Source: Cyanoderma ruficeps (Eukaryota; Chordata; Aves; Passeriformes; Timaliidae). From it: a DNA stretch of 64,000 nt. The notes under the pieces are model-generated. The model worked only from the letters and a program-made list of their open reading frames with translations. It did no database searches and was not told where the DNA came from. Shown here in pieces: positions 1 through 14,358 of the stretch; within the stretch, counting starts at the first letter, position 1, and the number at the start of each line of letters is the position of its first letter. The DNA lies in contig VZDJ01000623.1 in the NCBI GenBank assembly GCA_008694505.1, positions 11,716,443 to 11,780,442 on the forward strand. Direction: 5' to 3'. A program made the translations under genes and the position numbers.

Positions 1-3000
1 CCAACAGACAATGCAGGATACCAGTATTTTCATAAATTACATCCTCAGACTAGTTTACCCATGTCTATCATTTGCACAGCTCATTCCCCATGAAAACTAT
101 TCAAGTTTTTTTTCCTAAAGCAATTGACATTTGCCTGTTTGTCCCACAGGGTGCCTGAACTATTTCGCTATTTGTTGCACAATATGCTACAGAAGCTCCC
201 TCATACCAGCCAGAATGCTGGACAATGGGTCCTTTTTTTAGGAAAACACTATGATCTGTAGCCCATGGTATGTATAGTAAGAAGACAAAATACGATCCAC
301 TGTCTGACAATGCAGTAGAGTCTACAAACTGTCATAATCAATATCAACTGTCACAATACTCAAGAGCTTCCCAGCATTCACAACAGCTATTCTGACACAG
401 TTAATAAATCACTGGAAAAAGCCTGGTGTCAGATACCACACAGCCTCCTTGTTCCATGGGCAGCACAAAAGAAAACTGGGCACAGACATATAGCTGCAAA
501 ATGAAGTGGTGTTTTAAAAGCCAACTCAGCTTTGTGCAACCCTGTTGCAGAGCATTTAAATAAAAAGAGTAAAAAAGGAGCAGAGCATGTGTACTATAGG
601 CAACAAAAGAATGGCACAGCTATAGAGCTGGGTGGACAAGCGCCTCTTTCATATCACCAGTTAGACTGAGAGCAGCATCACAGGATCTGATCATCTATTC
701 ATTCAGAAACTCAAGGAAAGTTGAAACAATCTGTGGTTTTATGAGACCAAATTAGTATCTATTCTACTTTCAACAGACAACATTCGCTTTAGGGTTGAGA
801 ACAAGTACAATAAAAAAGTGGATTTTTTTGTCTTTTTTGGGAGATGACTTAAGCCCTAAATACCCAGTAATGTGTGTGTTTTGAGATTTACAATTGAAAT
901 ACTCCATGAATGTTTAAAATGTTTCTGCCAGAAATGCCAGAGAATTATCATTAGGAAGTACTATTTTGTGGAATGGCAATACTTTCAGTGTTTGAGATGC
1001 CCATCATATGCAGCCACCAATCTGCTAAAAAGGCTCAAACCATCTGAGTTTCCAAAGGTCTCATGACACAGCTATAAGAAGTCCCTATCATGTTATGGCA
1101 GGTGCAAGATGGTTTCAGTAAGGGGTGTGAAACAACCTTCAAGTTTCTACACTGGAAAATTCTGGCTACACTTTACTCTTTGGAGCAGATCTTGGAACAG
1201 ATGAGTGCACACACATTCCCCAGGCTTAGCTGTCACCAGTTCTCACAGCCATCATGTGTGGGCTTCAGCAAACCAGCTGGGTGCAGGAGTCTTCCTAAAG
1301 GAGCTCTGAACACTCAGATCATGCTGGCAGATGGATGTGCAGGCATCCTGCACCGAGTGATTTGAGCAGACAGCCTGGATCTTAGCAGCCCAAGCCACCC
1401 GGATAGCCTGAGGAAAGGGAAACAGAGGACAGGCCAAAGGAAAAAAAAGAAAGATTCAACCAATCCTTTTGTTGGCTTGGTTCCTAATTCCCTGTACCAA
1501 TGGCTTTTGTCACTTTGTCCTCAAGTTTCTCTTCCATGAAATAGGGATAATAGCACTTAACACATACACTGTGAAGCAGGGGGTACAGATGATGAAATGG
1601 TGAGACACTGGGGCAACAAAAGCAACACAAATGTCCCTAAGAAATCATAAAAGGTTCTTTTAAGAGCCGTTGCAGCCAAGTTTATCAAAAACAAGGTGGA
1701 AAGATTAAAATAAGAGTCTTAATGTCTCACAGACCTGTGAACAAGCAAAGAGAATTCTGAACAGCCTGGTGGCTACACCAAAAATGTGTTCATTACAAAT
1801 GTGATCCCTGCACACTGTATTTTTATTCTGGCAATATTATTCTATAGTTTCCACAAAAGTGCTCTCTAGAAGGTAGAAATCGAAGCAGACTGTTGTCTTT
1901 TGAGTCACTGTCATTGCTGAACAGGAGACTTAAAACTAGAATTACTCATCTTCATCCGTCATCAAATTAATGAAAAGATCTAATAGCAAACACATACCCT
2001 GATGCATTACAGAGTAAAGAGAAGACAAGAAAGGCTGATAAAAGCCTGACGCTTTCAAAAATACATTAATAACTAGAAAATTTACTAAATAGGTATTGTT
2101 TCATTATTACCTTTACTTTACAACAAACCTTATCAAATCTGATACTTTAATCTCAGCTTTCTATCTTCTGGCAGTCCATAAACCAAAGAATTTTATTATC
2201 TAGAAATGTAAACACAGCAAAGTTTAACTGAAATGCATATTTGGCAATGGCAGCACCTGGCCAGAAAGGTTCTTTTGTTTCTTTTTTAAGTTTGCAGAAA
2301 TAAAATAGTTAACACTTTTTTTAGCTTATTATATGCAAAGATCTTAGTACCAATTTTGAAAGCTGCATACTTTATACAAATACTTTAGCATCAGAGCTTT
2401 CTTTCACAGATACACCACCCCAAACCCATTCTAATTCCACTTTATAACACATCTGAAAGTAGCAGATGTCAGTCTTTAGGACAGTCGTGCAAAATCCTTG
2501 GCTAGCGATCCACAGGTTCAAATAACCTCTTGCTCTACCCAAATCCTAAGAAGCAGCTTTGGCCATGGGTAGCAGCCATTGCTTGGTAACAGGCCTTGGA
2601 ATGATCAAAGCTGCATCCCCATTGCTTCCAGCAATGTCTGTCCATATGGGAGCTAACACATACCCAGTCCAGCACTAAACCTGGAATTACTGATGAGGAT
2701 GTCATGTTTCTAGGGTCCTCTCCACTGCTTGGGTGGCAGTGGCACATCAGGAGCACCAGGTCACAGAAATGAATACTGCAGGCAATGCTTGGCTGGCTGA
2801 GCAGGGCTGGTACCCAAACCACACTTCCCACTGAGCAAACAGCAGTAAAAAATCAGCAGATGTCAATAAAAGTGAGACTGAGTGCACAGTCCTGCACTGA
2901 GCTTTAGTTTGCCTCAGAGAATCTGGCAGCATTTCAGGGCTGATTCCTTTCCTTGCACTGTGCTTCCACCACCATGGAAGCAGATTTAAAATGCATAAAA

Positions 3001-5960
3001 TATCAGTGTGCTAATATCATCCTTCCCAAACCACTGCTGTAGGCACTATAAAGCTTCACTTCCATGAGCAGAAATAAGAAGTCTATGAACACCCTTATGA
3101 TAAACTCCTTAAAATATCTCCTGTATTACGGAAAAGTTCAGGAGCTTATAATGCAAAGAAAAATATCCTGAAAGAAAATAAACTGCACAGAAAATGGTAG
3201 GTGGAAACCTAAGTAAGATTCCTTGCTGAAACACCAGGAAAACATGACCAGAACAGAAAAGCAAAATGGGCATAATTGTGAATTTACAGATACCCCATCT
3301 CAGGGTTTTCCCAGTTAGCAAGCAGCCTCACTGAGGAAGTGTTTCAGGATAGAAAGTGTATGACCACAATTTTAGTGTCCCCTCAGGGTACCCTGGAAAA
3401 GGAAGCAGGGGATGGTTTTGGTCTTAGCTTTCCAAAAGACAAGAGCAATGTCCAATGGCAAATATCCTCTCAGTGTCCTTAAAGAGTCTCTGTTTCGTAG
3501 AAGGAACAGCTCAAACTGTAAAGGCCTCTTTTGCTAGAGAAAAGTGATCTTAAATGGTACAGTAACAGAAAAGTAAGATCCTTGAAAAAAACATTCCATC
3601 ACTTTCTTTGTAAAAACATAAACATGTTGTGTATCGTATCCTATTGTTTCTTAGACAGGCACTAATGAATTCTGTGAAAGCCTCCCTTTCCTTGGAATCG
3701 GAAACACTGCTGATGAGCAATTCTGTCATTACGTCACGCTGGATGCAACTACACGGAGATGACTGTCCTTGGCCACATGAAGCTTAAGTTATTGATTTTG
3801 TCCCTTTGTTTCAGGCTGCCAGTCAGCTCCCTGCATTTAGGTGCACTGACTGCCAACACAAGCTGTGGGCTTTGGAAACAATATATAAAAATAACTATCT
3901 ATTATCCACACAATGCCAAAAGTTCATGCTGGAACCACTGCTCTGAAGAATGTCAAAGTCCAGGTCTGCTTCCAAGCCCATTACACCAACAGGAAGATTC
4001 TCATTGACTTCAGTGGGCTTCACTCCCTGCCAAAATTTGGCCTAGAGCCTAATTCCCAGAGTCATCGCCAGTGCACTCACACAGAGCTTCACTCCCAACC
4101 CTGTAGCCCCAAACAAGAACAATGCCCAGGAAATGGCTCTGAAAAATCAGAAAGGCAAGAGCAGAAAGCAAAACATGAGGGATGAGCAGGGCAAGCATGT
4201 GGACACTAGAAACATGCCACATGGACTGCACCTCCTGAGCTGTAAAGGTGGTAAGGGTTTTCCTAAAATCAGGTGTCTGAGTCTGTACCTCAACATCTCT
4301 TAAATTCCAGGAAGGATGAGCAGCTGCAGCCACCCCTCAGCTGATGCTCTCTTTTGAAAACATTGGCCAATGTTGCCCAGCATTTGGAGGAAAGAAGGTA
4401 GTGAGCACTCACAGGAAGAGGGAAGACAAAGATGTGTTACCTGGTGTTACAGGAGTATTTTAGATTACAGGGTGAGGTAGAACAGGAGGCAGCTGAGGTA
4501 CATGGTGTGTTCAAGTACCGTGGCATACCCAGTCCTGACTGAGCTGCAAGGAAGGGGAAAGTCCTGGGTAAGGCATGTCTTTAGGGGAAAAGAAGGTATC
4601 TGGGATTAACTACAGCAAGACTGGCACACTGATGAAGCAATAGTCCACACTGGCAGAGTGAGTGCCAGTGTGTGACTGTGCCAGTGACCAGCTCTCCTTA
4701 AACCAGCATTAACCACATTAACTCCAGCACCTTTCTGCTGCCACTGTGGCAACTCTGAGCACCCCAGGGGTCTGTCACAGGCCACCCAGGCCATGGGGTG
4801 TGCACCTGGGTCATGGCTCTGCCAGGCTGTGCCTTGTCACTGCACTGCCCCATGGCAGCATCAGCCACATCCCCACTCGTGAAATGATGTCAGGGTCATT
4901 GCAAGCAATGGATCCCAGAAAGTGTGTCCAGACACTTCCAGGCAAAGCCACCTGTTCTGCTCACAAGCTGCAGGCACTCTTTATTTCAAGTCAAACCTTA
5001 ATGTACTTCTTCTTGCAAAGAAGATGAATATCTGGGACACCTGGGGAAAGTGGGCAGTGGCATTTGGGGCTCTCACCCCACAGCTTCCCTGGCAGCAGCC
5101 ATAGCTGTACCAAGCTAAATCAAACATCTAAAAATACCCAAATTGTGGGAGGATAAATTGTGCATAAAGCAACTGTGAATTCCTGACGTGCAAAAGAGAA
5201 AAAAAAAACAAACCAATTTTAGCATCATTATCTTTAATGTAGCCTGTGCTGTTCAGGATTATTTACTTTGTACACAATACTGAAAAGAAAAAAAGCATAT
5301 TTCAGTCTGCAGCTTGAACAGGGAATTAAGAACAAATTGATGCCAACTGGATTGCTCAACATTGTACAAGATTGCTGTTCTGAAACCAGCACCTGCAAGC
5401 TGAGAATTTTGAAATGTTAATTGGGTTGATAACACTAGTCTGGGGGAACATTTCCGGAGGGTAGGAGGTAAAGCAAGTTGGATCTGCTGGCAGGAATAAG
5501 TACTCCTGAATTCTAACTGCAGCAAGGCTGAAAATACACCTAATTTCCTTGAACACCCTCCCACATAATCACTTCTTGCTCTTCAGGTACCTGGTGCTCA
5601 TGGGCTATAGCTTCTGTAGGGGCTGAGATGCAGGCAGGGGATTCTGACAGGGATGCAGGAGCAACAGGTTGGACAAGGAAACAAGTCCCTGTCCTGAGCA
5701 GAAAGCACAAGTAGAAGGGATTCAGGATACTCAGAGGGAAGTATGATATGTGGGAAGATAGCAAGAGCGTACTAACAACCAGCTCCTTACAGACTATGGA
5801 ACTAAAGGGATTTTCCTTCTAGCTAAAATGCAAAGCAATTCTCCTTCTGGCCTCTGCACACCTCCCTGTACCTCATCTGGTTTTCCTTGTGAGCAAGGAC
5901 TGGCCAGACTCCCCTGTCTGGCTGCACTTGGCAGTGGGGCTGGGTCCCCACCTGCGCATC
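1..5960. other. Intronic, no gene seen
   Basis: Unique-looking sequence with short A/T runs and no recognisable protein, RNA gene or mobile element. The longest frames are about 100 codons and have no family resemblance. A slightly GC-richer stretch at about 4730-4870 has few CpGs. Confidence 0.6.
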
Positions 5961-6116
5961 CTGCCCTGCTCTGGGCTATACCAGCCCCCTGTGGGATGCA
6001 CAGCCCAGGAGCCCTGCCCTGCCCTGGGCTATACCAGCCCCCTTTGGGGTGCACAGCCCAGGAGCCCTGCCCTGCTCTGGGCTATACCAGCCCCCTGTGG
6101 GGTGCACAGCCCAGGA
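5961..6116. repeat. 53-bp minisatellite, about 3 copies
   Basis: The core GGGCTATACCAGCCCCCT begins at 5973, 6026 and 6079, an exact 53-base period. Copies differ at only a few bases (for example GTGGGATGCA, TTTGGGGTGC, GTGGGGTGCA), so the array is young or homogenised. Because 53 is not a multiple of three, each copy is read in a different frame, which explains the repetitive open frames on both strands here without any need for a gene. Confidence 0.95.
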
Positions 6117-9100
6117 ACTCAGCTGCTTCTCCCAGCCAGCTGCCAGCCACAATGCAGATTTCCAGAATCCTGCTGAAGACAATGATTTCATTTAATGCTA
6201 ATGTCCATGGAAACTGTGCATCTCACAGCACTCATCTGACCTGTTCAGCTGAAAAACCCCACTCCAGACTGCTACACCAGATAAATTCATAGACTGACTT
6301 GCTGGGGGCTCCAGCACCTCCCACAAAGCTTGATCTTGTTTCATATATAATCAAAACTATTGCCTAATTACTGCAATAATTTTCTTTGAACTTTAAAGGG
6401 AGAGGGGTTTAATATCATTCACATTTTCATTCTAATTAAATGCAGAGCTAAATGTTGTTAGCCAAAGGATAGTTTCCCAGCAGACTTGCATGGCTTGCAG
6501 CCTCATCTTGTAGTGTGCTGCAGTGGTGGGCGCAGTGGCTTAGGTGGGGCACTGCTGGGCAGGCAGAGATGCCAGCCAGCATGGGGTGAATGAAGCCCAG
6601 GCACACTGTTGTCCACTCACCCCACAGCCAAAGGGCTTTTCCTGGACCTCCAACTCCTCAGCTGTAAGCAGTGGTATACAGGAGTCAAAAATCCATGAAA
6701 GCACTGGACAAACAACTGCAGTCATGGGATGCTCTAGCATTAAATCTCCATTCAGGCCATGGTCTTCAAGTAAATGATGCATTTTATACAGAGGACACAA
6801 GAGCAGCGTGTTCACCCCGTGATGCTTTTACGTCACTTACTCCACTTCAAAAGGGACACCCCCTATGTGGCGTGCCTGGCTGTGCTGCTGGGGGGACAAC
6901 GCAGGGGTTGCCATAAAAGCCTCCATTCTCCTCACAGCCACACATTCCCTGCAAACACTTTACTCACTGTGTCTGATTAAAGCCAGAACTTCCCCAAGAA
7001 AGCCAGAGTCTATTAAAATCTCTCTATTTGCAGTTTCAAAGCAGCAATGGATGAAAACTGTTTTGAGTATGGCAAGGGTGAGGTGGGAAGAATTGGGGTG
7101 GGGACCTGGGATTTTCAAAACTGGGAGCAGTGATAAGGAAATTGCTTCTCTGCCTCACTGTTTGCACCCATACTGCATATTAATAACCTCAAAGGTATCC
7201 TTTCAAAACAGCATCAGCAAAATGAAATCCATCAGGTTTATTTTTCTAAATGTCTCCATATTCCCATGTTGCTTTTGCCTGGAGATATGCTCTGCTCCTT
7301 GCTGTGACCCTGAGTGAAATCATGTGGACACTTCCTGCTGGATGGAGTTCAGGTTTGCTATCTTGAGTGGAAAAAAAAGAAGAGAACAATGAAAGAAGAC
7401 AACAGTTATTTTTTTCTGATGTCATTTCTGTTTACAGACAAGCTTTCAAAACAGTTATGTATCAACTGGAAGTTATTGATATATGGGGTGATGCAGACTT
7501 GCCCAGCTCTCTGAAACAGGAAAACCACCAGAAAAATTCAGCTGTAGTAGCTCAACAGGTTGATGACTGTGCTCGTGCACTATGAAGGCCCAGCAGGGTT
7601 CTTAGGCATATGGGCACTTCTTGGTTTTGGTTTTCTATGGTTTCTGTCATCCTAAGGGATTTGCAAATCGATACAAGGTAAAAACAGAGGGCTATCTCTC
7701 TGAGACAGGGCAAGCAATAGTGGCTACATGTCAGCTTCCACATGCACCAGGCACAGGAAAAGTTGGTTCAGCTACTCCTTCTGCCCCAGGAGACTCAGAC
7801 TCCCAAACATGAGGGACCCACATAAACAAGGTAACACACTCAGGCTGCTTCAGACCTCAAATTTTTTGATGGGAGCAATGATGGGGCATGGATGTCCCAC
7901 CTGTAGCACACATGATCCAAAGAAAAGGTTTCAGAGCATTTATAACTCTACCTTTTTTCCCTTCCTCTCTCAAGCTCAATTAATGTTTAAGAATTTTTAG
8001 TAAGAAGTAGATCAAATTCAAGAGAAGAGATGAGGTCCATCACAGTCCATCTGCTGGGATCTGACAAAAAAATATACTCATCTCCCACAGTCTGAAAAAT
8101 CTAGACTTTTAACTAGCTTAATTCCATTTAAAATCCCCAGAGAGAAAATATTCAAGGAAATATCATACTTTCCTTCATTTTTGGTTTCAAAGGGAATAGA
8201 TTTTCCTTTCTCTTACTAGATTTTCAGCTGACCAGTTCAGCTGGTCTTTTCTGTTAACTGAGGTCTGCTGACTTAAGCAGAGCAAGAAGCAAATAAGCAA
8301 ATCAGAAACTTGAGGAAATAAATTTAAGCAAATAAGAAATGTAAATTTAAAAAATAGTTTGCATCATGTGATTAAAGAAGTAAGAACACAAAGACAAAAT
8401 AAACAGGAAAAACTGCTCTTACCAAACTTTCAGAGTTTTGGGAAAGACTCACCAGGCACTGGGAATATTTACAGGGAAAATGCTGTGTACTTTGTCTGGA
8501 CTCTCTGTTGATAGGCGACCTACACAATCTTCTAAAAATGTAATGCAAAAACAACCCCCTTTTGATTAACTAACCCCCTACACATCACTGGCCACTGGCA
8601 ATGAGATCATGGTAGGTTTGGCTGCATGGTCAACTGAGATTATTCTTGGATCCCTGCCGTTAAAACTAGAATGCTGGACAAGAATCAAAAGAGACAAGGC
8701 ATTTGTTTCCTGTTTCTGCAGTACTGAACCTGCAGTGGGTACTTTACTCCCCAAAACTTTTCCAAAGACAAAAGCAGCCGCCCATACAAAATGTGGAGAA
8801 TGCAAGAGCTTGACTGCTATCACTGCACGTCATCTCGGGAAGCCGAGGCAGAGAGAGGGCAGGTCAAGTTATGACAGATGACAGTGGGTGACACAGTGAC
8901 TGGGAGCCACTGGTGAAACACAGAAACCACACTGATCTCCAGAAATGATACTGCAATCTCAAATGCCTATCTAAGGATTCCTATTCAGCTGAACTGTAGA
9001 AATGAAGTCATAACTACCTGATTCGCTTCTTCAAGAATCAGATAAGATTTTCTGCCAGACACTTTGTAAGACACAGATCTGGAGCAAAATTTTACATTCT

Positions 9101-12100
9101 AGGACTATCCAACCAGCCAACTAATTCCAATTAATTCCATAAGGAAACTATTTTCTTTAAAGGAATTTACTACAATGGATAAACAGAGAGAAAAATTGTG
9201 CTCTTGACACATGCCTGATCTTAGCAGAGCATCAGCAGGGCATCACAAAGAGTGTGCCAGGCTGGGCTCTGCCAAGCAGTCACGTGTTTCTGGCTGAGGG
9301 CAGGATGAATATGTCTTTCTGTTCTGGGGGATGGTTCTTTCCTTCCTATTCTGCCAAATTTGCAGACAATCCTGGTGTGTTGTATTTGGTGAGATCAGCA
9401 CTAAATGCAACAGCAAATAGAGCCTTACTACAAGAGCATGGCAACACCCAGCAGGCATGTGCCCACCACAAAGCAGGGCAGGATGACTCCCTGTGACACC
9501 TGCATCATGGACAGCACAAAGTTTTTCCAGTTCGGTGAGGATTAATTCACCATTTCCAGGCGTCCCATTACATCTAATGCTCCCACCAGATCACTGGACA
9601 TCTTAATATCTGTAGAAAAGCCTTCTCTTTCAACCCAAGCAGAATTTCCAGGTGTAGAAGAGGACACACACAGTGAAAGCTGGATATATGATGATCTTAA
9701 TGGTGCCATGAAAGCTGCACTTTTCAACTAGCATGGAACAAACCACCCATGGGGAAAAAAGTTTCATTGTACATTGAGTTTTCCCAGGGCTGTGTGTATA
9801 TTATACAAGAATACAAAACACACAAAGAATTTATGTATCTCCTTCATTATAGCACCAGTAGACTCTTATTAATATCTTTAAAAGCATTATTTTTCATTGT
9901 TTTACTTATGTTTTGTGGAAAAATACCAAATACTGAGCATACATAAAATACAGTCAAAAACTGTCACCATTAATGTTGAGCCTTAAAACGTAAATAACTC
10001 TAAAAATCTTCATTCTAGGAATCCCTACCCCTATAATCCCACTGATCTCAGCACAGCCTGAGCATCACAGGACTGCTGGACATGAAGCCTTCAGCCTGAG
10101 CTCTGAGAGTACTTTGATACAACGTCAAGAATGTGCAGCTTCCTGAGAAACCACTGAGTCACAAGGATGAAATTTCACCAAGCATTAGTAGCGGTTCATC
10201 GTATCATCTTTCTATAAAACATACCAAACTCCATTTGTATGCATGCAATATGAGATAAATGTTATCCTCAAGAGAATATAAATACTAATTTTATTTTTAA
10301 AATATACTTTTTAAAAATTTAGCAGTACACATTGTGAAAAGCAGCCCTGTGTAAATCAGGATTTTTCCATGCAAAGACCTTATCTTAATTCCTGCAGGAT
10401 GCTTCATACTGTGGAGTCACTTCCCAAGAGCTCAGACAATTGCTGAAGTTTAACTAGTAGAAAACATTTGTGTTTCAGTGCCCAGAGCACATCTTTTCAC
10501 CACCTGAGCTCTGACGTCAACTGGACAGACAGTACATCAGCTCTTTGGACCATGCCTTTGAGTGCAGACATTCATTCTCTCTCTCCACTTATAAAATTAG
10601 GCTTATGCTATGGCTCAACTCAATGAAGAAGTTCTCAAGAGAAAAATGTATTTTAGCTATTTTTAAATTTCCTCAGTTTTCAAAAACCCCTTCAGTCTTG
10701 TTTATATTTACTCTGGTATTTCTCTATTCAGCCAGTGCTGTGTATCTTTATGAAAGAGCTTCCTAAATGCCGAAAAACCACTCAGTTTTGACACCTGCAG
10801 TCATTGTACTGCATCAATAACCCTAAAAACATGCCATGTGGGAAGACTCCTTCCTTCTCTCCACAGGGTTTACCAGAAACCCCCTTCTGCTTCCCAGCCT
10901 GCAGGAAACCTGCTGATCTCTGGGGTGGGGTCCTAAGACAACCAAATCCTACCCGTAGTGGTCCACAGCTGCAGGACCCCACAGCACTGTCTGCTTGAAG
11001 CACTAATTTTTTTGAATGTCTCATAAGTGGGCTCATGCAGAAGGGAACCAGAGCTTCAGTATTCACATGCAAAGAACTATTTCCTTTGGATGTGACAGCT
11101 GGTGGTGGGGAGAAAGGCAAAGCAGCTGTAACCCAGATCGGGAGGTTTATAGGGCTGCCCATGCCAGTGTGCCCATGCAGCACAGGGAGCAGCAGCTCAA
11201 CACATGCCAGTATTAGTGGAAAGAACAGCAAAAATTCACATAAACATGTGCCAGACTTCAGCATGCTCCAGGTCAGAGGGAGCACAGGCAGGAGGTTGGG
11301 TGGGGGCAGCCTGGTGACCAGTGGCAATGCCCAGCTGTCACCCAAACCAGCTCCACAATTTGTCACACAGATGTCATTCTTCATGCCAGAAAACTCAGAG
11401 AAAGATGCACAGGGAAGTGTCATGACAGGTCACTGCAATGTCTGGAGAAAGCATGAAGTGGATAAACATTTCTACCAGGAATCTTCCATAACTGTAGAAG
11501 TTCTTGATCTCCAGCTCAGGCTGATTCCTGTGACTGCTAACAAGAAGTGGATGAAGCTCTTCCTCCACCAGCCCTAGAAGAACAGAGAATTGTCCCACAG
11601 AAGCTGGCTTTTACTCCTCTATTTTTTTTTCTTTCTGTGTTCCAAAGAAAAACAAACTGCTGCATTTGTAACTACGAGGACATGGAGGTAGAAAAGGATA
11701 GCTCACATGGGCATTCTACTCTGAGCAGTGATGCAGAAGCAAACCCCAGCAGTGCATTTCATGGTGGAAAACTGTTCATGGGCATGAAGCCCGTAGGGTG
11801 AGGTGGGTTTGGTCAGACTCAAGCTTTCATGAACTTTAACTTCATTACACTAAAATTTAAAAGTGCTTCCCCAGCTGAAAAACATACCTTCTATTTTGGT
11901 TCCATTCATAAAACAGAACAATATTTAATCAAGGATGGGTGTAAAATTAAAAGCAATAAAACCATTAAAATTTTAGGATGGTGCCCAAGTCTTTCTGTTC
12001 TCTTATCTTTCTGTAGAACTTTCAATGCAGCCTCAATGTAAATAAAATCTATTCTTAAAATGTTTACATACTTCTCTTGTGAGAGAAGAATTGATTCATG

Positions 12101-14330
12101 GTTCTATTCACCATCTAAATCGAAGGGGTAGTAATCTGTGTAGCCAATCCCTTGACCTCTGTACATATCTATAAATATTAGAATCAAAATAAAAATAATT
12201 AGAGAGTTTTGAACAACTCAGTCTCTAAAGTTTCTCTCGCCAGTGTTCCTTAATTGAAACACGCCCAGCTTCACCCCGCGACAGGATGGATAGATGCATA
12301 ATTAAAAGAAAAAAAAACCCAACAAAATAACCCATGAAAATTTCAAAGAATGTTCAAACTCAAAATAAGATATTCCAGCCCTGAAAAAATTACCAATTTG
12401 TCTTTGTGTCCTTTTCTTTGGCAAGAGGACATTTGACAGTCTCCTCTTACAGAAATCCAATGCCAGGCTCCTGCTCCAGGACTACTGCCGGCTCCGTACT
12501 TAGTGGATAAACTCTTTCACATCTGTCTTTGAAAGAGGCTCTTGTGACCAGGAAGCTGTGCTGTGACACCAGGCTCCTGTGCTCCTTAGAACAGCTCAAG
12601 CTCTATAAAGCTCAAGCTCTCTCTGCTGGCTTTCCTGGTTGGCTCAAGACATCACCCACATGTTGTTTCTCCAACAGTAACCTGAGGCTTCAGAAAATGC
12701 TGTAACAGGTGGTCACAGTTAAGTCAGCACTCAAAAAAGGAAACATTTTAATATTACCTGCCTAACACACCTTTTTGTCTTTAGATGTGTACACTCAGAA
12801 TCAAAATTTAGGGGGTATTTGTTGAGGTCCATGACTCATACCCAGACACTACTAAAAGCCAATAGATATGATATTACAATTTCTTCAAATACAGCATCAT
12901 TTAACTTCTGCTGCATTTTACTGACTGAGTCATCTGGAAAGCACAGGATACTCTGGAGATCATGGAAGTACAGAGGGGCTCCTTAGGTCTTTGAGTGCAT
13001 CTTGTACCTCTCTTTCACAACTGTTTTGATTTGCCAATCAAGTAACGATATTTCTGTAATTACTTTAAAGTACTGAGCTCACTTGGTGCATGCTGTGCAC
13101 TACTGTGCAAGGCATGGGATTTGAATAATTATACTGTCCTAGAAAATACCAAACCAAAATTGCAAGACACCAGCAGAAGCTGAGAAATGTCGAAATAATG
13201 TGGCAACAACAAGGTCATATGAGCATGAAACAGACAATTTCTCTATTATCACCACTGTAAAACAAATTGGGTGCTTCCTTCTCCTCTTTCCAAGCACAAA
13301 GTAACACATTCAGCAGTACTGAGCTCAAAACAGTCTCTACCCAAAGCAGCAAAGTAACTGCTCTGCTCTGGAGCTCCTTTGGTGTACTGGAGTTATTATG
13401 GGTTTGCACACAGGCACCAGGAGGCAGAAACTGGCCAAATCACTTAAAAAAGACTGAACTGCTTGAGATAAAGACCTGGGAATCCACCTCTTAATACGCC
13501 ATTGCTCTAATTTCTCTTCTTAAAGCATTTGCACCAGTAATCAGAGGTGATCACCAAGCTCCATCCTGCACCTTTAATTAAAGTCTTTCTGAAAGCCCTG
13601 TCTAGAGAGACTAATCCCTCTCTATTGGGCTGCTAAACTTGCACAGCATGGCAAAGAGGCAGATGCATGTTTGAGGAGGTGAACAGGTCCCAGTTTGGCA
13701 CCCCAAATGTCACAAAACATCTACCGACACTCAATCCAGCTACTTCAAATGCAAATTGCCAACAGTCAGTAAAGAAATGGGCAGAGAAGCACATGCAGGG
13801 GAAAACCATGAATGCAGATATGAAAACTACTCATTCAAGGGTAACTACATATTAGGTTTTGTTTAGTACTGCCAGTGTGGGCTCAGGTCCTGTCAGCCCT
13901 TGCCTGAAGCTGATGCTTCTGTTAGAGCAGATTCAGAGAGCTTGCAAAGAAAACTGTAGGAAATACTCCCTCAGAGTAAGAAGATGGTTAAATATAGCCC
14001 TCAAATCAGTAGTGTGGTGGATCAAAGGATCCTCATGAGCTAAGGAATAGCATCAGAGAGCTACTGTTCTGCTGTAGGCATGACATATCAGGATTTCCAC
14101 ATCATTAAGATCACTCTGCAGTCTTTACCTGTGATACATTGCCACTTACCCTCTGCTCTGTCAGCACAGCAGGGTTCGATCTCCCAGCATCAGATTTACC
14201 CTACAATTCATGTCCTCTTAGCGTTTGTCCCTTTTTCCACCTTCCAGAGTGACCACCAAGTCCTCCCTCTGTTTCTCACTATAAAGTTCTCTCTTCTGGA
14301 GTACCGATGGGAAACTGCCCTCCTGTGATG
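6117..14330. other. Intronic, no gene seen
   Basis: Mixed unique sequence. A 213-codon open frame lies on the minus strand at 10782-11423 and a 180-codon frame lies opposite it at 11035-11577. Neither has domains, a biased composition or a flanking splice pattern that I recognise, so I treat both as chance. AT-rich blocks at about 10240-10330 and 12030-12200 show no clear repeat. Confidence 0.55.
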
Positions 14331-14358
14331 GCAGGTGACAGCAGGTGACAGCAGGTGC
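14331..14358. repeat. 10-bp tandem repeat, 2.8 copies
   Basis: The unit GCAGGTGACA is repeated twice exactly and followed by GCAGGTGC. Each unit holds CAGGTG, an E-box of the type bound by ZEB/SNAI factors, so three E-boxes lie at a 10-base spacing. Confidence 0.9.

Noticed and set aside
5794..6292. Repetitive proline/cysteine-rich protein suggested by frames on both strands
   Set aside because: Explained by the 53-bp minisatellite, which opens several frames at once.
10782..11423. 213-codon minus-strand open frame, longest outside the exon
   Set aside because: No recognised domain, a competing 180-codon frame on the other strand, and no promoter or splice context. Length alone is within reach of chance in 64 kb.
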